Origin: Siphonodentalium dalli
Taxonomy: Eukaryota > Mollusca > Scaphopoda > Gadilida > Siphonodentaliidae
Direction of reading: 5' to 3'
Length of the DNA: 64,000 bases
NCBI GenBank assembly: GCA_032622095.1
Contig: CP136068.1
Location: 123,759,989-123,823,988, forward strand
In this document: piece by piece, positions 1 through 11,759 of the stretch
How positions within the stretch are numbered: position 1 is the stretch's first letter
How the letters are laid out: each line of letters starts with the position of its first letter
The notes under the pieces: generated by a model
What the model was told of the DNA's origin: nothing
The model's database searches: none
The model's input: only the letters and a program-made list of their open reading frames with translations
Position numbers and translations under genes: made by a program

Positions 1-1968
1 CTTCGTCAATTTCAGACGGAACACTCTAGATGTCAAGTCATGCCTGTCTTTAGAAACCTGGCCCTCGAACAATTCAACATTCAACTCCTGCCATGCAGGG
101 TTGCACGTGAATGTGATGAAAAGGTCCGTACGACCGAAGTGCCTGACAAATGTCATAGCATCCTGCGTCTTCTCCTGCATATATCGCGGGCTACCTGTGA
201 ATGTCGACGGGAGGATTACCAGTTGGCCGACTCCGGCTCTTTCCTGATCATTATTTATGCTATCACAGAGGTGTATATATGAATCTGCACGGAGTTTCCG
301 TTGGTTGTTCCGAATATAGAGGAGTCTTTCACCCTCCACTTTGGCGTACATATCCACAGCAAACTGACTGAACAGGTTCCGGCTTCTCTGCAATTGGTTG
401 AAGGACCCATCACGAACCATGAAATGATAGGAATAAAAGTCCTTGCATGACACATTCTTGTTGCCGATTGAGTGTGGTATAGCGAACTTATATCCGTCTT
501 CACCGAAGACACATAGGAGGGGATATTGGAGAGGGTCGTACGATCTATGTGTCTCGCAAATGCGAAGTATAGTGTCGTCACGACGCTTTAAAACAATATC
601 ACGCCTACCATGCTCTGCGCCTGCTAAAACGACCGCTATCTCATTGGACGCAGGTTCATTAAATCGACCACTGTGTTGATTGAGTGGTCTTCTGTCCGCG
701 TCTATGACCACCTGCAAATTTGGTGTGTTGTGGGTTTCTAGAGCATATTTAAAACTGGACACATAAGAGTTGTGTTGATGGATCATTTGCTGGAGAGTGT
801 ATATAACTTCAGGTCTGGTGCCATCAGACAAAGCGGAACGGAGTTCTACCTCTCTATTAAAATCACCAACAAAGTATATCTGCATGTATTGAGGTTGTGC
901 ATCATCATTGGGTTGTAGAGGGCCGATGCGATGGTAAACCTGACCTTGAACTTTGAACGTTGGCATATACACACCTTCAGTTATGATATTTGCCCCAAAA
1001 GATGTCATTTGGAATGCGGCATTATATTTCTGGATGTTCTTGAGAAAATGTTTAGATTCTGGGGTTGAACCACGAAGCAGGTCTTGAAGAGGTTCAGGTG
1101 GGTCAGCATGTTGTTGAAGCATAACTTTGGCATTCAAGCAGCACATCCCTGGTGGTTCACCTTGCCATTTAAAAGCGCGACAATGTTGACACAATTCGGT
1201 CATTCGGGCAATCTGCAAAATTCTGTGCGACTTGTAGTCGATGTGAGGGTCATAAACGAAAGCAGAGTTTTGCCACTCCCCGATCGCGTGTGCATATCGC
1301 CGGCGACGATCAGCCTCATTATGCCGCTGCTCATCGGTTTCAACGGCTCGAGCATGAACAGCCCTCTCCCGGAGATCTAATAGGCGTTGTTCACGCTGCT
1401 GCCCAGTTTCCACTTCTCGAGCCTGAACAGCTGTCTCCCGGAGATCTAATAGGCGCTGTTCACGCTGCTGCCCAGTTTCCACTTCTCGAGCCTGAACAGC
1501 CGTCTCGCGTTTATCTAACAGGCGCTGTTCATGCTGCTGTCCAGTTTCCACTTCTCGAGCCTGAACAGCCCTCTCCCGTTTATCTAATAGGCGCTGTTCA
1601 CGCTGCTGTCCAGTTTCCACTTCTCGAGCCTGAACAGCCCTCTCCCGTTTATCTAATAGGCGCTGTTCACGCTGCTGCTCAGTTTCCACTTCTCGAGCCT
1701 GAACAGCCGTCTCCCGTTTATCTGATAGGCGCTGTTCACGCTGCTGTCCAGTTTCCACTTCTCGAGCCTGAACAGCCCTCTCCCGTTTATCTAATAGGCG
1801 CTGTTCACGCTGCTGCTCAGTTTCCACTTCTCGAGCCTGAACAGCCGTCTCCCGTTTATCTGATAGGCGTTGTTCACGCTGCTGTCCAGTTTCAGTAGCC
1901 ATTTCTATTTTCTTACGTTTGGCACCTGAACTTGTCCGGCCAATGATTGGTCTCTTCTTGGGCGGCAT
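1..1968 (-). CDS. Helitron replicase/helicase, N-terminal part (runs off the left edge)
   Basis: Open for 656 codons from the ATG at 1966-1968 to base 1 with no stop, so the 3' part (Rep HUH core, helicase) lies outside the window. In order: a basic N-terminus (KKR at 4-6, KRKK at 17-20, possible nuclear signals); eight near-identical 23-residue charged repeats (29-212) and a ninth diverged copy; a zinc-finger-like cluster with C260, C263, C276 and C277; a YDPLQYPLL motif at 477; LPSTFTGSPRY at 586-596; FITFTCNPAWQEL at 617-629; and HDLTSRVFRLKL close to the edge. The last four are hallmarks of the Helitron helicase-like N domain that precedes the rolling-circle nuclease. By family knowledge the protein nicks and replicates its own element in the nucleus. 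The ATG was chosen because it precedes the basic stretch and the frame upstream is repeat DNA. No frameshift is seen in the visible part, so this copy may be intact. Confidence 0.93.
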   Translation of the reverse strand, partial: MPPKKRPIIGRTSSGAKRKKIEMATETGQQREQRLSDKRETAVQAREVETEQQREQRLLDKRERAVQAREVETGQQREQRLSDKRETAVQAREVETEQQREQRLLDKRERAVQAREVETGQQREQRLLDKRERAVQAREVETGQQHEQRLLDKRETAVQAREVETGQQREQRLLDLRETAVQAREVETGQQREQRLLDLRERAVHARAVETDEQRHNEADRRRRYAHAIGEWQNSAFVYDPHIDYKSHRILQIARMTELCQHCRAFKWQGEPPGMCCLNAKVMLQQHADPPEPLQDLLRGSTPESKHFLKNIQKYNAAFQMTSFGANIITEGVYMPTFKVQGQVYHRIGPLQPNDDAQPQYMQIYFVGDFNREVELRSALSDGTRPEVIYTLQQMIHQHNSYVSSFKYALETHNTPNLQVVIDADRRPLNQHSGRFNEPASNEIAVVLAGAEHGRRDIVLKRRDDTILRICETHRSYDPLQYPLLCVFGEDGYKFAIPHSIGNKNVSCKDFYSYHFMVRDGSFNQLQRSRNLFSQFAVDMYAKVEGERLLYIRNNQRKLRADSYIHLCDSINNDQERAGVGQLVILPSTFTGSPRYMQEKTQDAMTFVRHFGRTDLFITFTCNPAWQELNVELFEGQVSKDRHDLTSRVFRLKLTK
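1323..1886 (-). repeat. 69-bp in-frame tandem repeat inside the Helitron gene
   Basis: Nine copies with a constant 69-bp period; the word CACGCTGCTG recurs at 1392, 1461, 1599, 1668, 1737, 1806 and 1875 (1530 has one change). Eight are almost identical and the 3'-most on the coding strand (near 1323) is diverged. Each encodes a 23-residue unit of the type QQREQRL-DKRE-AVQAREVET, predicted to be a charged helix. Because 69 is a multiple of three, copy-number change keeps the frame. Confidence 0.92.
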
Positions 1969-2589
1969 GCCAAAATGCAGGACTCAACAATGGCAGTCTG
2001 ATCAGAATGCAGAAAATACAATATAATTAATTTGGCAGTCTGTTTTCACAATACACAAAGCAAGAATGAACAATGATCGAAGGCAGTCTGACTTTCAATA
2101 ATGTAGGCAGTCTGATTCGTATTGGTCACAATACAAAATGATTGAAAGTATTATGAATGCACAATCATGTTTGCAGTGTCAGAATGCAGAATTATCGAGT
2201 CCCTTGCGCTAATAGTGGCCCTCAGAAGGGCCGTTCAAATTATATGAACTTCGAGGGAACCGAGATAATACTAACAACTTCTGAAAAGATCGAAAATGTA
2301 TGAAGATAAATTTGCGTGGTACATTGCCCGACATCACTTACAATGATGGGCATTTAAAGTGAAGTTTCGATTCTCTCATGGTGGAATCTCGTCAGGGGCG
2401 ACCAATCTCGTCAGGGGCGACCAGCAGTTCACACCCAAACAGGGGAAGATATGCTTCTGATTAATACATTTTGCCATTTTGGCAGCGAAAAAAGTAAAAT
2501 GACACAAACTGGATGAATGTTGAGGAAATGTCTGATAACAATGGTCAGAATGCAAAAATACAATATAATTATTTTGGCAGTCTGTTTTC

Positions 2590-3620
2590 ACAATACACAA
2601 AGCAAGAATTGCACAATAATGTAGGCAGTCTGATTTGTATGGTCAGAATGCCAACAAAATGTAGGCAGTCTGATTCGTATGGTCATAATGCAATGCAACG
2701 GCGCTCGGTAAACAAAACCTGGCCGTAGGAAAAGAATGCTATCGAGCGTCGGCAAACAAAACCAAGCAAACTGATAACAATGGTCAGATGAATGCAATGC
2801 TATCGAATGAATGATAACAATGCCGTCTGATAAGATGAATGACAGTAAAGCACTGATCGAATTAACGCACTGAAGTAATGCATGACCGTCGGTGCTCGGT
2901 AAACAAACTGCCGATTGCAATAAAGAGCGTTCGTCGTTAACAACTCCGTATATGGTATAGATAAAGAGCGTTAATGCCTTAACGCCCCAAAGTGCCTTTG
3001 CGGTGATTTGGGAGTGTCACAATACAAAATGATTCAAAGTATTATGAATGCAGAATTTTCACAATACACAAAGCAAGAAATGCACAATAATGTAGCCAGT
3101 CTGATTTGTATGGTCAGAATGCTAAAGAGCGTTGATGCCTTAACGCCCCAAAGTGCCTTTGCGGTGATTTGGGAGTGTCACAATACAAAATGATTCAAAG
3201 TATTATGAATGCAGAATTTTCACAATACACAAAGCAAGAAATGCACAATAATGTAGGCAGTCTGATTTGTATGGTCAGAATGCCACCAAAATGTAGGCAG
3301 TCTGATTCGTATGGTCAGAATGCAATGCAACGGCGCTCGGTAAACAAAACCTGGCCGTAGGAAAAGAATGCTATCGAGCGTCGGCAAACAAAACCAAGCA
3401 AACTGATCACAATGGTCAGATGAATGCAATGCTATCGAATGAATGATAACAATGCCGTCTGATAAGATGAATGACAGTAAAGCACTGATCGAATTAATGG
3501 TCTGCTATCGAATGAATGCGACAAACGCACTGACCGTCGGTGCTCGGTAAACAAACTGCCGATTGCAATAAAGAGCGTTCGTCGTTAACAACTCCGTATA
3601 TGGTATAGATAAAGAGCGTT
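2590..3620. repeat. About 620-bp spaced duplication in the Helitron leader
   Basis: The block 2593-2970 (cacaatacacaaagcaag through CAACGGCGCTCGGTAAAC to ATAAAGAGCGTT) recurs at 3216-3620 with few changes and one small insertion (GTCTGCTATCGAATGAATGC). The 161-bp duplication lies between the two copies. Confidence 0.8.
2962..3283. repeat. 161-bp tandem duplication in the Helitron leader
   Basis: Two near-identical copies (2962-3122 and 3123-3283), each starting TAAAGAGCGTT, then GATGCCTTAACGCCCC or a close variant, and ending near GTATGGTCAGAATGC. Confidence 0.85.
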
Positions 3621-3836
3621 GATGCCTTAACCCCCGCCGTGCCTTTGCTGTGATTTGGGAGTGGATAAAGGGTGATCAGAGCTTCTCGAAAACACGACTA
3701 CGGCGGTGTCGGTGGGATTTTACACTTACATACGAAATTTGATCTCAATCTGTACACGCGTTTTTGATTCTATGAAGTACACACACACACACACACACAC
3801 ATATATACGAAGTCTCAAAATATATAGTATAGAAGA

Positions 3837-4436
3837 CTAGCAGGTTAGCCCGCCACCGGCGGCTTGTCCGAAACATGACATTTTTTTATATATTTTTTAA
3901 TTTTTTAGCTCCACGCGTTTCAATAAGAAAAAATTGTACCCGGTAGCTCCACCGTTTCCGAGATCTGGTCTGCGCATGCGCTGCACGGGCGTCGCACGGG
4001 CTCGGCGACCCGATAAAATTTGTACCCGGCGCAAGATACATTCACATAGCAAAATTCAAGTCGATAGCTCCACCCGTTTCCGAGATCTCGTCTGCGCATG
4101 CGCTGCACGGGCGTCGCACGGGCTCGCCAATACGACAACGACCACCGCCTGGTCAAACTACACACACGTACCAAGTTTCGTCCCGATCGGTCGAGAATCG
4201 TAGATTTGTATGAAGTACAACACACACACAAACATAAATATATAAGAGAGATATGTAAATTAGATAGATTGTATCAAAATATATAGGAGAGATATGTAAA
4301 TGATCTACACACCATTACCGGTGTTTGTCAAAGTTTAGTGGGGTATATCAATACTCATTCACGATCATATCATTGAGGTCCGGAGGGTGTGGGCTATCTT
4401 TCGAATACACGGAGTTCTCAAAATATATAGTATAGA
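3837..4436 (-). mobile_element. Non-autonomous Helitron unit A
   Basis: On the minus strand it begins TCTATACTATATATTTTGAG (4436) and ends with a GC hairpin, GCCGCCGGTGGCGGGC, then TAACCTG and CTAG (3840-3837). This is the Helitron pattern of a TC start and a hairpin just before CTRR. It carries 122-bp repeats with the TGCGCATGCGC word. It abuts the 5' end of the autonomous element with no intervening base. Confidence 0.8.
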
Positions 4437-5137
4437 CTAGCAGGTTAGCCCGCCACCGGCGGCTTGTCCGAAACATGACATTTTTTTTAGCTCCATGCGT
4501 TTCAATAAGAAAAATTTTTACCCGGTTGCTCCACCCGTTTCCGAGATCTGGTCTGCGCATGCGCGAAGCTGGCGTCGCACGGACTCGGCGACCCGATAAA
4601 ATTTGTACCCGGCGCAAGATACATTCACATAACAAATTTCAAGTCGATAGCTCCACCCGTTTCCGAGATCTCGTCTGCGCATGCACTGCACGGGCGTCGC
4701 ACGGGCTCGGCGACCCGATAAAATTTGTACCCGGCGCAAGATACATTCACATAGCAAATTTCAAGTCGATAGCTCCACCCTTTTCCGAGATCTCGTCTGC
4801 GCATGCGCTGCACGGGCATCGCACGGGCTCGCCAATACGACAACGACCACCGCCTGGTCAAACTACACACACGTACCAAGTTTCGTCCCGATCGGTCGAG
4901 AATCGTAGATTTGTATGAAGTACAACACACACACAAACATAAATATATAAGAGAGATATGTAAATTAGATAGATTGTATCAAAATATATAGGAGATATAT
5001 GTAAATTATCTACACACCATTACTGGTGTTTGTCAAAGTTTAGTGGGGTATATCAATACTCATTCACGATCATATCATTGAGGTCCGGAGGGTGTGCGCT
5101 ATCTCTCGAATACACGGAGTTCTCAAAATATATAGTA
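4437..5137 (-). mobile_element. Non-autonomous Helitron unit B
   Basis: Same family as unit A with one more 122-bp repeat (about 701 bp). The 3' CTAG is at 4437-4440 with the same hairpin. The 5' end reads TACTATATATTTTGAGAAC; the usual leading TC is lost here, the only such junction in the array. Confidence 0.78.
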
Positions 5138-5737
5138 CTAGCAGGTTAGCCCGCCACCGGCGGCTTGTCCGAAACATGACATTTAAAAAATTTTTTTTTT
5201 TAATTTTTAGCTCCACGCGTTTCAATAAGAAAAAATTGTACCCGGTAGCTCCACCCGTTTCCGAGATCTGGTCTGCGCATGCGCGAAGCTGGCGTCGCAC
5301 GGGCTCGGCGACCCGATAAAATTTGTCCCCGGCGCAAGATACATTCACATAGCAAATTTCAAGTCGATAGCTCCACCCGTTTCCGAGATCTCGTCTGCGC
5401 ATGCGCTGCACGGGCGTCGCACGGGCTCGCCAATACGACAACGACCACCGCCTGGTCAAACTACACACACGTACCAAGTTTCGTCCCGATAGGTCGAGAA
5501 TCGTAGATTTGTATGAAGTACAACACACACACAAACATAAATATATAAGAGAGATATGTAAATTAGATAGATTGTATCAAAATATATAGGAGAGATATGT
5601 AAATGATCTACACACCATTACCGGTGTTTGTCAAAGTTTAGTGGGGTATATCAATACTCATTCACGATCATATCATTGAGGTCCGGAGGGTGTGGGCTAT
5701 CTCTCGAATACACGGAGTTCTCAAAATATATAGAAGA
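5138..5737 (-). mobile_element. Non-autonomous Helitron unit C
   Basis: 600 bp, nearly identical to unit A. CTAG at 5138-5141, and TC start at 5737 (plus-strand text agaaga/ctag). Confidence 0.8.
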
Positions 5738-6550
5738 CTAGCAGGTTAGCCCGCCACCGGCGGCTTGTCCGAAACATGACATTTTTATATATATTTTTTT
5801 AATTTTTAGCTCCACGCGTTTCAATAATAAAAAATTGTACCCGGTAGCTCCACCAGTTTCCGAGATCTGGTCTGCGCATGAAAATTTGTACCCGGCGCAA
5901 GATACATTCACATGCCAAATTTCAAGTCGATAGCTCCACCCGTTTCCGATGTCTCGTCTGCGCATGCGCTGCACGGGCGTCGCACGGGCATGGCGACCCG
6001 ATCAAATTTGTACCCGGCGCAAGATACATTCACATAGCAAATTTCAAGTCGATAGCTCCACCCGTTTCCGATATCTCGTCTGCGCATGCGCTGCACGGGC
6101 GTCGCACGGGCTCGGCGACCCGATAAAATTTGTACCCGGCGCAAGATACATTCACATAGCAAATTCAAGTCGATAGCTCCACCCGTTTCCGAGATCTCGT
6201 CTGCGCATGCGCTGCATGGGCGTCGCACGGGCTCGCCAATACGACAACGACCACCGCCTGGTCAAACTACACACACGTACCAAGTTTCGTCCAGATCGGT
6301 CGAGAATCGTAGATTTGTATGAAGTACAACACACACACAAACATAAATATATAAGAGAGATATGTAAATTAGATAGATTGTATCAAAATATATAGGAGAG
6401 ATATGTAAATGATCTACACACCATTACTGGTGTTTGTCAAAGTTTAGTGGGGTATATCAATACTCATTCACGATCATATCATTGAGGTCCGGAGGGTGTG
6501 GGCTGTCTCTCGAATACAAGGAGTTCTCAAAATATATAGAAGAGATAAGA
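5738..6550 (-). mobile_element. Non-autonomous Helitron unit D
   Basis: 813 bp, with about three and a half 122-bp repeats; the innermost is truncated at TCTGCGCATG followed by AAAATTTGTAC (5881). CTAG 5738-5741; 5' TC at 6550. Confidence 0.8.
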
Positions 6551-7555
6551 CTAGCAGGTTAGCCCGCCACTGGCGGCATTCGTCCCATGGCTTTGTTTCA
6601 GAAACATGACATTTTTGTAATTATTTTGTTTTTATTTATTTTTGTTTTTTATTTTTGAATATGAATTTAATGTTTTTTAAATTTAATATGTTTTGTTTCT
6701 GAATTGTTTTTTATTGTTAATTTTTTTTAATTTTAAATTGTTTTAATTAAATTGTAAATTGTTTTATTTAATTTTTTTGTTTCTGGCGGAAAAATTTACC
6801 CGTAGAAATCCCCCCTTCCTAGGAACGACAGACAACGCATTCTTTGTTTCGCGAAATCTCTCTACGATAACATTGCATTGAATTTAAAACAAACGCTTCC
6901 CGTCGGGAAATCTGTCTTCGGGTCGTTGTTGTTGGCATCACGGCTCCCCGAAAACTCTCACATTGCCGAAAACGTGTATTTAGTAATATCGTTGTTGTTG
7001 ATATTTACAGCCTGGGGGCTATTTTCTTATTTAGCAAGTTTGAGCTCAATCGGTTAGAGTCTATAAAGGACACACTCATATATATGACACTTCCCGTGGG
7101 TAGCAAGTTTGAGCTCAATCGGCATTCCCTGGAATTTCCCGTAGATTGGCAGATTCCAGTAGCTTTATAACGGTATATCTGGGGAGAAATCTGATGCTAT
7201 ATTCGTTATTATCTGGGATGATTTCGGTATATACGGAAGGTATATACTGTAAAAACAGAGCGCACCATCCGTGCTCGCAGGGAATAAATTTCGAGCGATA
7301 ACGTTTGCGTTCCCGTATAACTCTGCAGATGCGAATAACGTTGAATGGGAAACAGACGCTCTTTATAGAGATGCGTCAAAAACAAACGCTCATTAAATAA
7401 TCACTTGATTAACCCCCGCCGTGCCTTTGCGGTGATTTGAGATTGGAGAACGGGTGCTCTGAGCTTCTCTAAACCGCGACTACGGCGGTGTCGGTGGGAT
7501 TTTACACTTACATACGAAATTTGATCTCAATCTGTACACGCGTTTTGGATTCTAT

Positions 7556-7621
<66 letters not shown>

Positions 7622-7647
7622 CGAAGTCTCAAAATATATAGTATAGA
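6551..7647 (-). mobile_element. Non-autonomous Helitron unit E (shares 5' end with the autonomous copy)
   Basis: The terminal hairpin is GCCGCCAGTGGCGGGC, followed by CTAG at 6554-6551. The interior differs from A-D: a very T-rich block (6610-6780), then AAATCCCCCCTTCCTAGGAA, repeated AGCAAGTTTGAGCTCAATCG, a CA tract of about 50 bases (7561-7612), and the 230-bp 5' segment found at 3621-3836. No ORF worth calling. Confidence 0.8.
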
Positions 7648-8362
7648 CTAGCAGGTTAGCCCGCCACTGGCGGCATTCGTCCCATGGCTTTGTTCGAAAA
7701 AGTAATTGCAACAGGTTCCGAGACACTTGTGCTGCATTTGCAGCAATTTTCGGCAATAGTCAGAAACATGACAATTTATTTTTTGTTTTTCAATGAGTTA
7801 ATTATTTTGTTTTTCAATGAGTTAATTGTGCTTTTTTAATTTTTTAATTGAATTTTTTGTTTTTAAATTTTACCCGATTCTTTTTTGGTTTTTCAAGGAG
7901 TTAATTGTGCCTTTTTAATTATGTATTTCAATTTTACCCGATTTTTTTTTTCAATGAACCCGTCCATGACACTTCCCGTATTTAGCAAGTTTGAGCTCAA
8001 TCGGTTCGAGTCTATAAAGGACACACACATATATATGAAACTTCCCGTAGGTAGCAAGTTTGAGCTCAATCGGCATTCCCTTGAATTTCCCAGTCAATAT
8101 TTAGCAAGTTTGAGCTCAATCGGTTCGAGTCTATAAAGGACACACTCATATATATATGACACTTCCCGTAGGTAGCAAGTTTGAGCTCAATCGGCATTCC
8201 CTGGAATTTCCCAGTCACCAACGCGGCGTAATTTTGGTACATATATAGAGACCAATTGTCCATCGGCTGTCATGTGTAGTAAAGATGTCTTATAAGCCGA
8301 CATTGCCGTGGGGATGCCCGTTCCTACACACGTTTTCGATTCTATGAAGTACCCACATATAT

Positions 8363-8404
<42 letters not shown>

Positions 8405-8428
8405 GGAAGTCTCAAACTATATAGTAGA
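7648..8428 (-). mobile_element. Non-autonomous Helitron unit F
   Basis: CTAG 7648-7651, TC start at 8428. The interior repeats AGCAAGTTTGAGCTCAATCG four times in a TCTATAAAGGACACAC context and has an AT microsatellite (about 8377-8402) where other units have CA. Confidence 0.75.
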
Positions 8429-9238
8429 CTAGCAGGTTAGCCCGCCACCGGCGGCTTGTCCGAAACATGACATTTTTATATATATTTTTTAAATTTTTAG
8501 CTCCACGCGTTTCAATAAGAAAAATTTGTACTCGGTAGCTCAACCAGTTTCCGAGATCTGGTCTGCGCATGAAAATTTGTACCCGGCGCAAGATACATTC
8601 ACATGCCAAATTTCAAGTCGATAGCTCCACCCGTTTCCGAGATCTCGTCTGCGCATGCGCTGCACGGGCGTCGCACGGGCTCGGCGACCCGATAAAATGT
8701 GTACCCGGCGCAAGATACATTCACATAGCATATTTCAAGTCGATAGCTCCACCCGTTTCCGAGATCTCGTCTGCGCATGCGCTGCACGGGCGTCGCACGG
8801 GCTCGGCGACCCGATAAAATTTGTACCCCGCGCAAGATACATTCACATAGCAAATTTCAAGTCGATAGCTCCACCCGTTTCCGAGATCTCGTCTGCGCAT
8901 GCGCTGCACGGGCGTCGCACGGGCTCGCCAATACGACAACGACCACCGCCTGGTCAAACTACACACACGTACCAAGTTTCGTCCCGATCGGTCGAGAATC
9001 GTAGATTTGTATGAAGTACAACACACACACAAACATAAATATATAAGAGAGATATGTAAATTAGATAGATTGTATTAAAATATATAGGAGAGATATGTAA
9101 ATGATCTACACACCATTACTGGTGTTTGTCAAAGTTTAGTGGGGTATATCAATACTCATTCACGATCATATCATTGAGGTCCGGAGGGTGTGGGCTATCT
9201 CTCGAATACAAGGAGTTTCTCAAAATATATAGAAGAGA
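8429..9238 (-). mobile_element. Non-autonomous Helitron unit G
   Basis: 810 bp, structure as unit D: a truncated first repeat, then three 122-bp repeats with TGCGCATGCGC at about 8650, 8772 and 8894, then the common 5' part ending AAGGAGTTTCTCAAAATATA (plus strand). CTAG 8429-8432. Confidence 0.8.
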
Positions 9239-10397
9239 CTAGCAGGTTAGCCCGCCACTGGCGGCATTCGTCCCATGGCTTTGGTCGATCCATTAATTTT
9301 AGTTTTTCAATGTAACCCCGTACAGGACCGGGCTACTCAAAAACCAAATTTCAAGTCGATAGCTCCACCCGTTTCCGAGATCTGGTCTGCCCATGCGCGT
9401 ATCTGGCGTCGCACGGGCTCGGCGACCCGATAAAATTCGTATCCGGGGCAAGATACATTCACATACCAAATTTCAAGTCGATAGCTCCACCCGTTTCCGA
9501 TATCTCGTCTGCGCATGCGCTGCACGGGCGTCGCACGGGCTCGCCAATACGACAGCGACGACCACCTGGTCAAACTACACTCACGTACCAAGTTTCGTCC
9601 CGATCGGTCGAGGTGTTGGTATCTGATGCAAAAGACGAAATTGTGAGTGTTGGTCAATAGTCCCCGCCGTGAACCTCATCGTCGCAAAGAGCGGACAGTC
9701 AATTAACCCCGTTGTGAACCTCAATCACCAACGCGACGTAAACATGTGTTGCGTTCTAAAAATAGGAAAGCACTTTCTCTCTGCATAATTCTGCAGATGC
9801 TAATAACGTTGTTCCCCGTAGGTAGCAATATCGTTGTTGTTGATATTTACGGCTTGGGGGCTATTTTCTTATTTAGCAAGTTTGAGCTCAATCGGTTAGA
9901 GTCTATAAAGGACACACTCATATATATGACACTTCCCGTAGGTAGCAAGTTTGAGCTCAATCGGCATTCCCTGGAATTTCCCGTAGATTGGCAGATTCCA
10001 GTAGCTTTATAACGGTATATCTGGGGAGAAATCTGATGCTATATTCGTGATTATCTGGGATGATTTCGGTATATACCGAAGGTAAATACTGTAAAAACAG
10101 AGCGCGCCATCCGTGCTCGCAGGGAATAAATTTCGAGCGATAACGTTTGCGTTCCCGTATAACTCTGCAGATGCGAATAACGTTGAATGGGGAAAAGACG
10201 CTCTTTATAGAGATGCGTCAAAAACAAACGCTCATTAAATAATCACTTGATTAACCCCCGCCGTGCCTATGCGGTGATTTGAGATTGGAGAACGGGTGCT
10301 CTGAGCTTCTCTAAACCGCGACCACGTTCGTGTCGGTGTGATTTGACACTTACATAGGAAGTTTGAGCTCAATCTTTACACGCGTTTTGGATTCTAT

Positions 10398-10434
<37 letters not shown>

Positions 10435-10459
10435 GAAGTCTCAAAATATATAGTATAGA
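9239..10459 (-). mobile_element. Non-autonomous Helitron unit H (mosaic)
   Basis: 1221 bp. The 3' half carries 122-bp repeats of the K-type variant (GTATCCGGGGCAAGATACAT); the 5' half is E-type with the 5' segment shared with the autonomous element. CTAG 9239-9242. This mixture suggests recombination or template switching between Helitron types. Confidence 0.75.
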
Positions 10460-11759
10460 CTAGCAGGTTAGCCCGCCACTGGCGGCATTCGTCCCATGGC
10501 TTTGTTTCAGAAACATGACATTTTTGTAATTATTTTGTTTTTATTTATTTTTGTTTTTTATTTTTGAATATGAATTTAATGTTTTTTAAATTTAATATAT
10601 TTTGTTTCTGAATTGTTTTTTTATTGTTAATTTTTTTTAATTTTAAATTGTTTTAATTAAATTGTAAATTGTTTTATTTAATTGTTTTGTTTCTGGCGGA
10701 AAAATTTACCCGTAGAAATCCCCCCTTCCTAGGAACGACAGACAACGCATTCTTTGTTTCGCGAAATCTCTCTACGATAACATTGCATTGAATTTAAAAC
10801 AAACGCTTCCCGTCGGGAAATCTGTCTTCGGGTCGTTGTTGTTGGCATCACGGCTCCCCGAAAACTCTCACATTGCCGAAAACGTGTATTTAGTAATATC
10901 GTTGTTGTTGATATTTACGGCTTGGGGGCTATTTTCTTATTTAGCAAGTTTGAGCTCAATCGGTTAGAGTCTATAAAGGACACACTCATATATATGACAC
11001 TTCCCGTAGGTAGCAAGTTTGAGCTCAATCGGCATTCCCTGGAATTTCCCGTAGATTGGCAGATTCCAGTAGCTTTATAACGGTATATCTGGGGAGAAAT
11101 CTGATGCTATATTCGTGATTATCTGGGATGATTTCGGTATATACCAAATAGTCCATGAGCCAGGCTCCCCAAAAATGGAAAGTGGTACCAATTTGGTGGG
11201 CAAATTCTACCGAAAGTTTTCTGAAAGCTCATGGTCTGAAGTTTATGTCAGTGCTGGGGCACACCGGGGCAGTGTAGCTTAGTGTGGAAAATGTGTGTTT
11301 CCATGGCAACGGAGTGTGTTTTTGGCCTATATAAAACATATGCCTATAATGGTCTATACCAAGAAATTTTAATGCAGTAACTCTATCTTGGCATTGATAT
11401 GGGGTGCTATCCTTTGTGGGCTTTCATTTGACACTGGAGATTTCACCACTATATGTCAAGGTCATATACAAAGGTCAAGGTCATTGACCAAAATAATAGC
11501 TTTTTTCATATCGGGTCATACATTTTCTACCCACTGAGTTTATATATCAGTTTTGAATACGTTATCTTTACTAGGAAATAATCTAGAGCATATAGGCTAC
11601 ACGGAGAACTGTGTTATGGTTGCAACTGACAAGCCAGTCATGAGATAACGACCTCTAAATTTTGTGGCCATTTTCCAAAATAGGTCAAAATCAGTTATTT
11701 CCCAAGATATCGTGCTTTTGTGTATATTATAGAGTTATTTACTTATCTGGTGTCCGTTA

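Larger units (their letters stand above)
1969..3836 (-). repeat. 5' leader and 5' terminus of the autonomous Helitron
   Basis: No coding potential. It contains recurring words such as AGGCAGTCTGATTCGTATGG and CAATACACAAAGCAAG. Its right-hand 215 bases (3621-3836: CCCCCGCCGTGCCTTTG, ACTACGGCGGTGTCGGTGGG, a CA tract, then TCTCAAAATATATAG) match the 5' ends of non-autonomous units E, H, I and J. On the minus strand the element begins TCTTCTATACTATATATTTT at 3836, a Helitron-type TC start. I infer that this is the 5' end of the element carrying the CDS. Confidence 0.75.

Noticed and set aside
1290-1898. Plus-strand 202-codon ORF with a PEQPSPVYLIGAVHAAVQF repeat
   Set aside because: Antisense of the 69-bp repeat in the Helitron gene; the minus frame runs through Helitron motifs on both sides.
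1323-3283. CRISPR-like direct repeats
   Set aside because: Units are contiguous tandem repeats without unique spacers, in eukaryotic DNA.
3920-9657. Many 60-150-codon ORFs (RRPDKICTRRKIHSHSKF, RDLGNGWSYRLEICYVNV)
   Set aside because: They follow the 122-bp Helitron repeat on both strands and end wherever the repeat does. No start context, and the same peptides appear in all copies.
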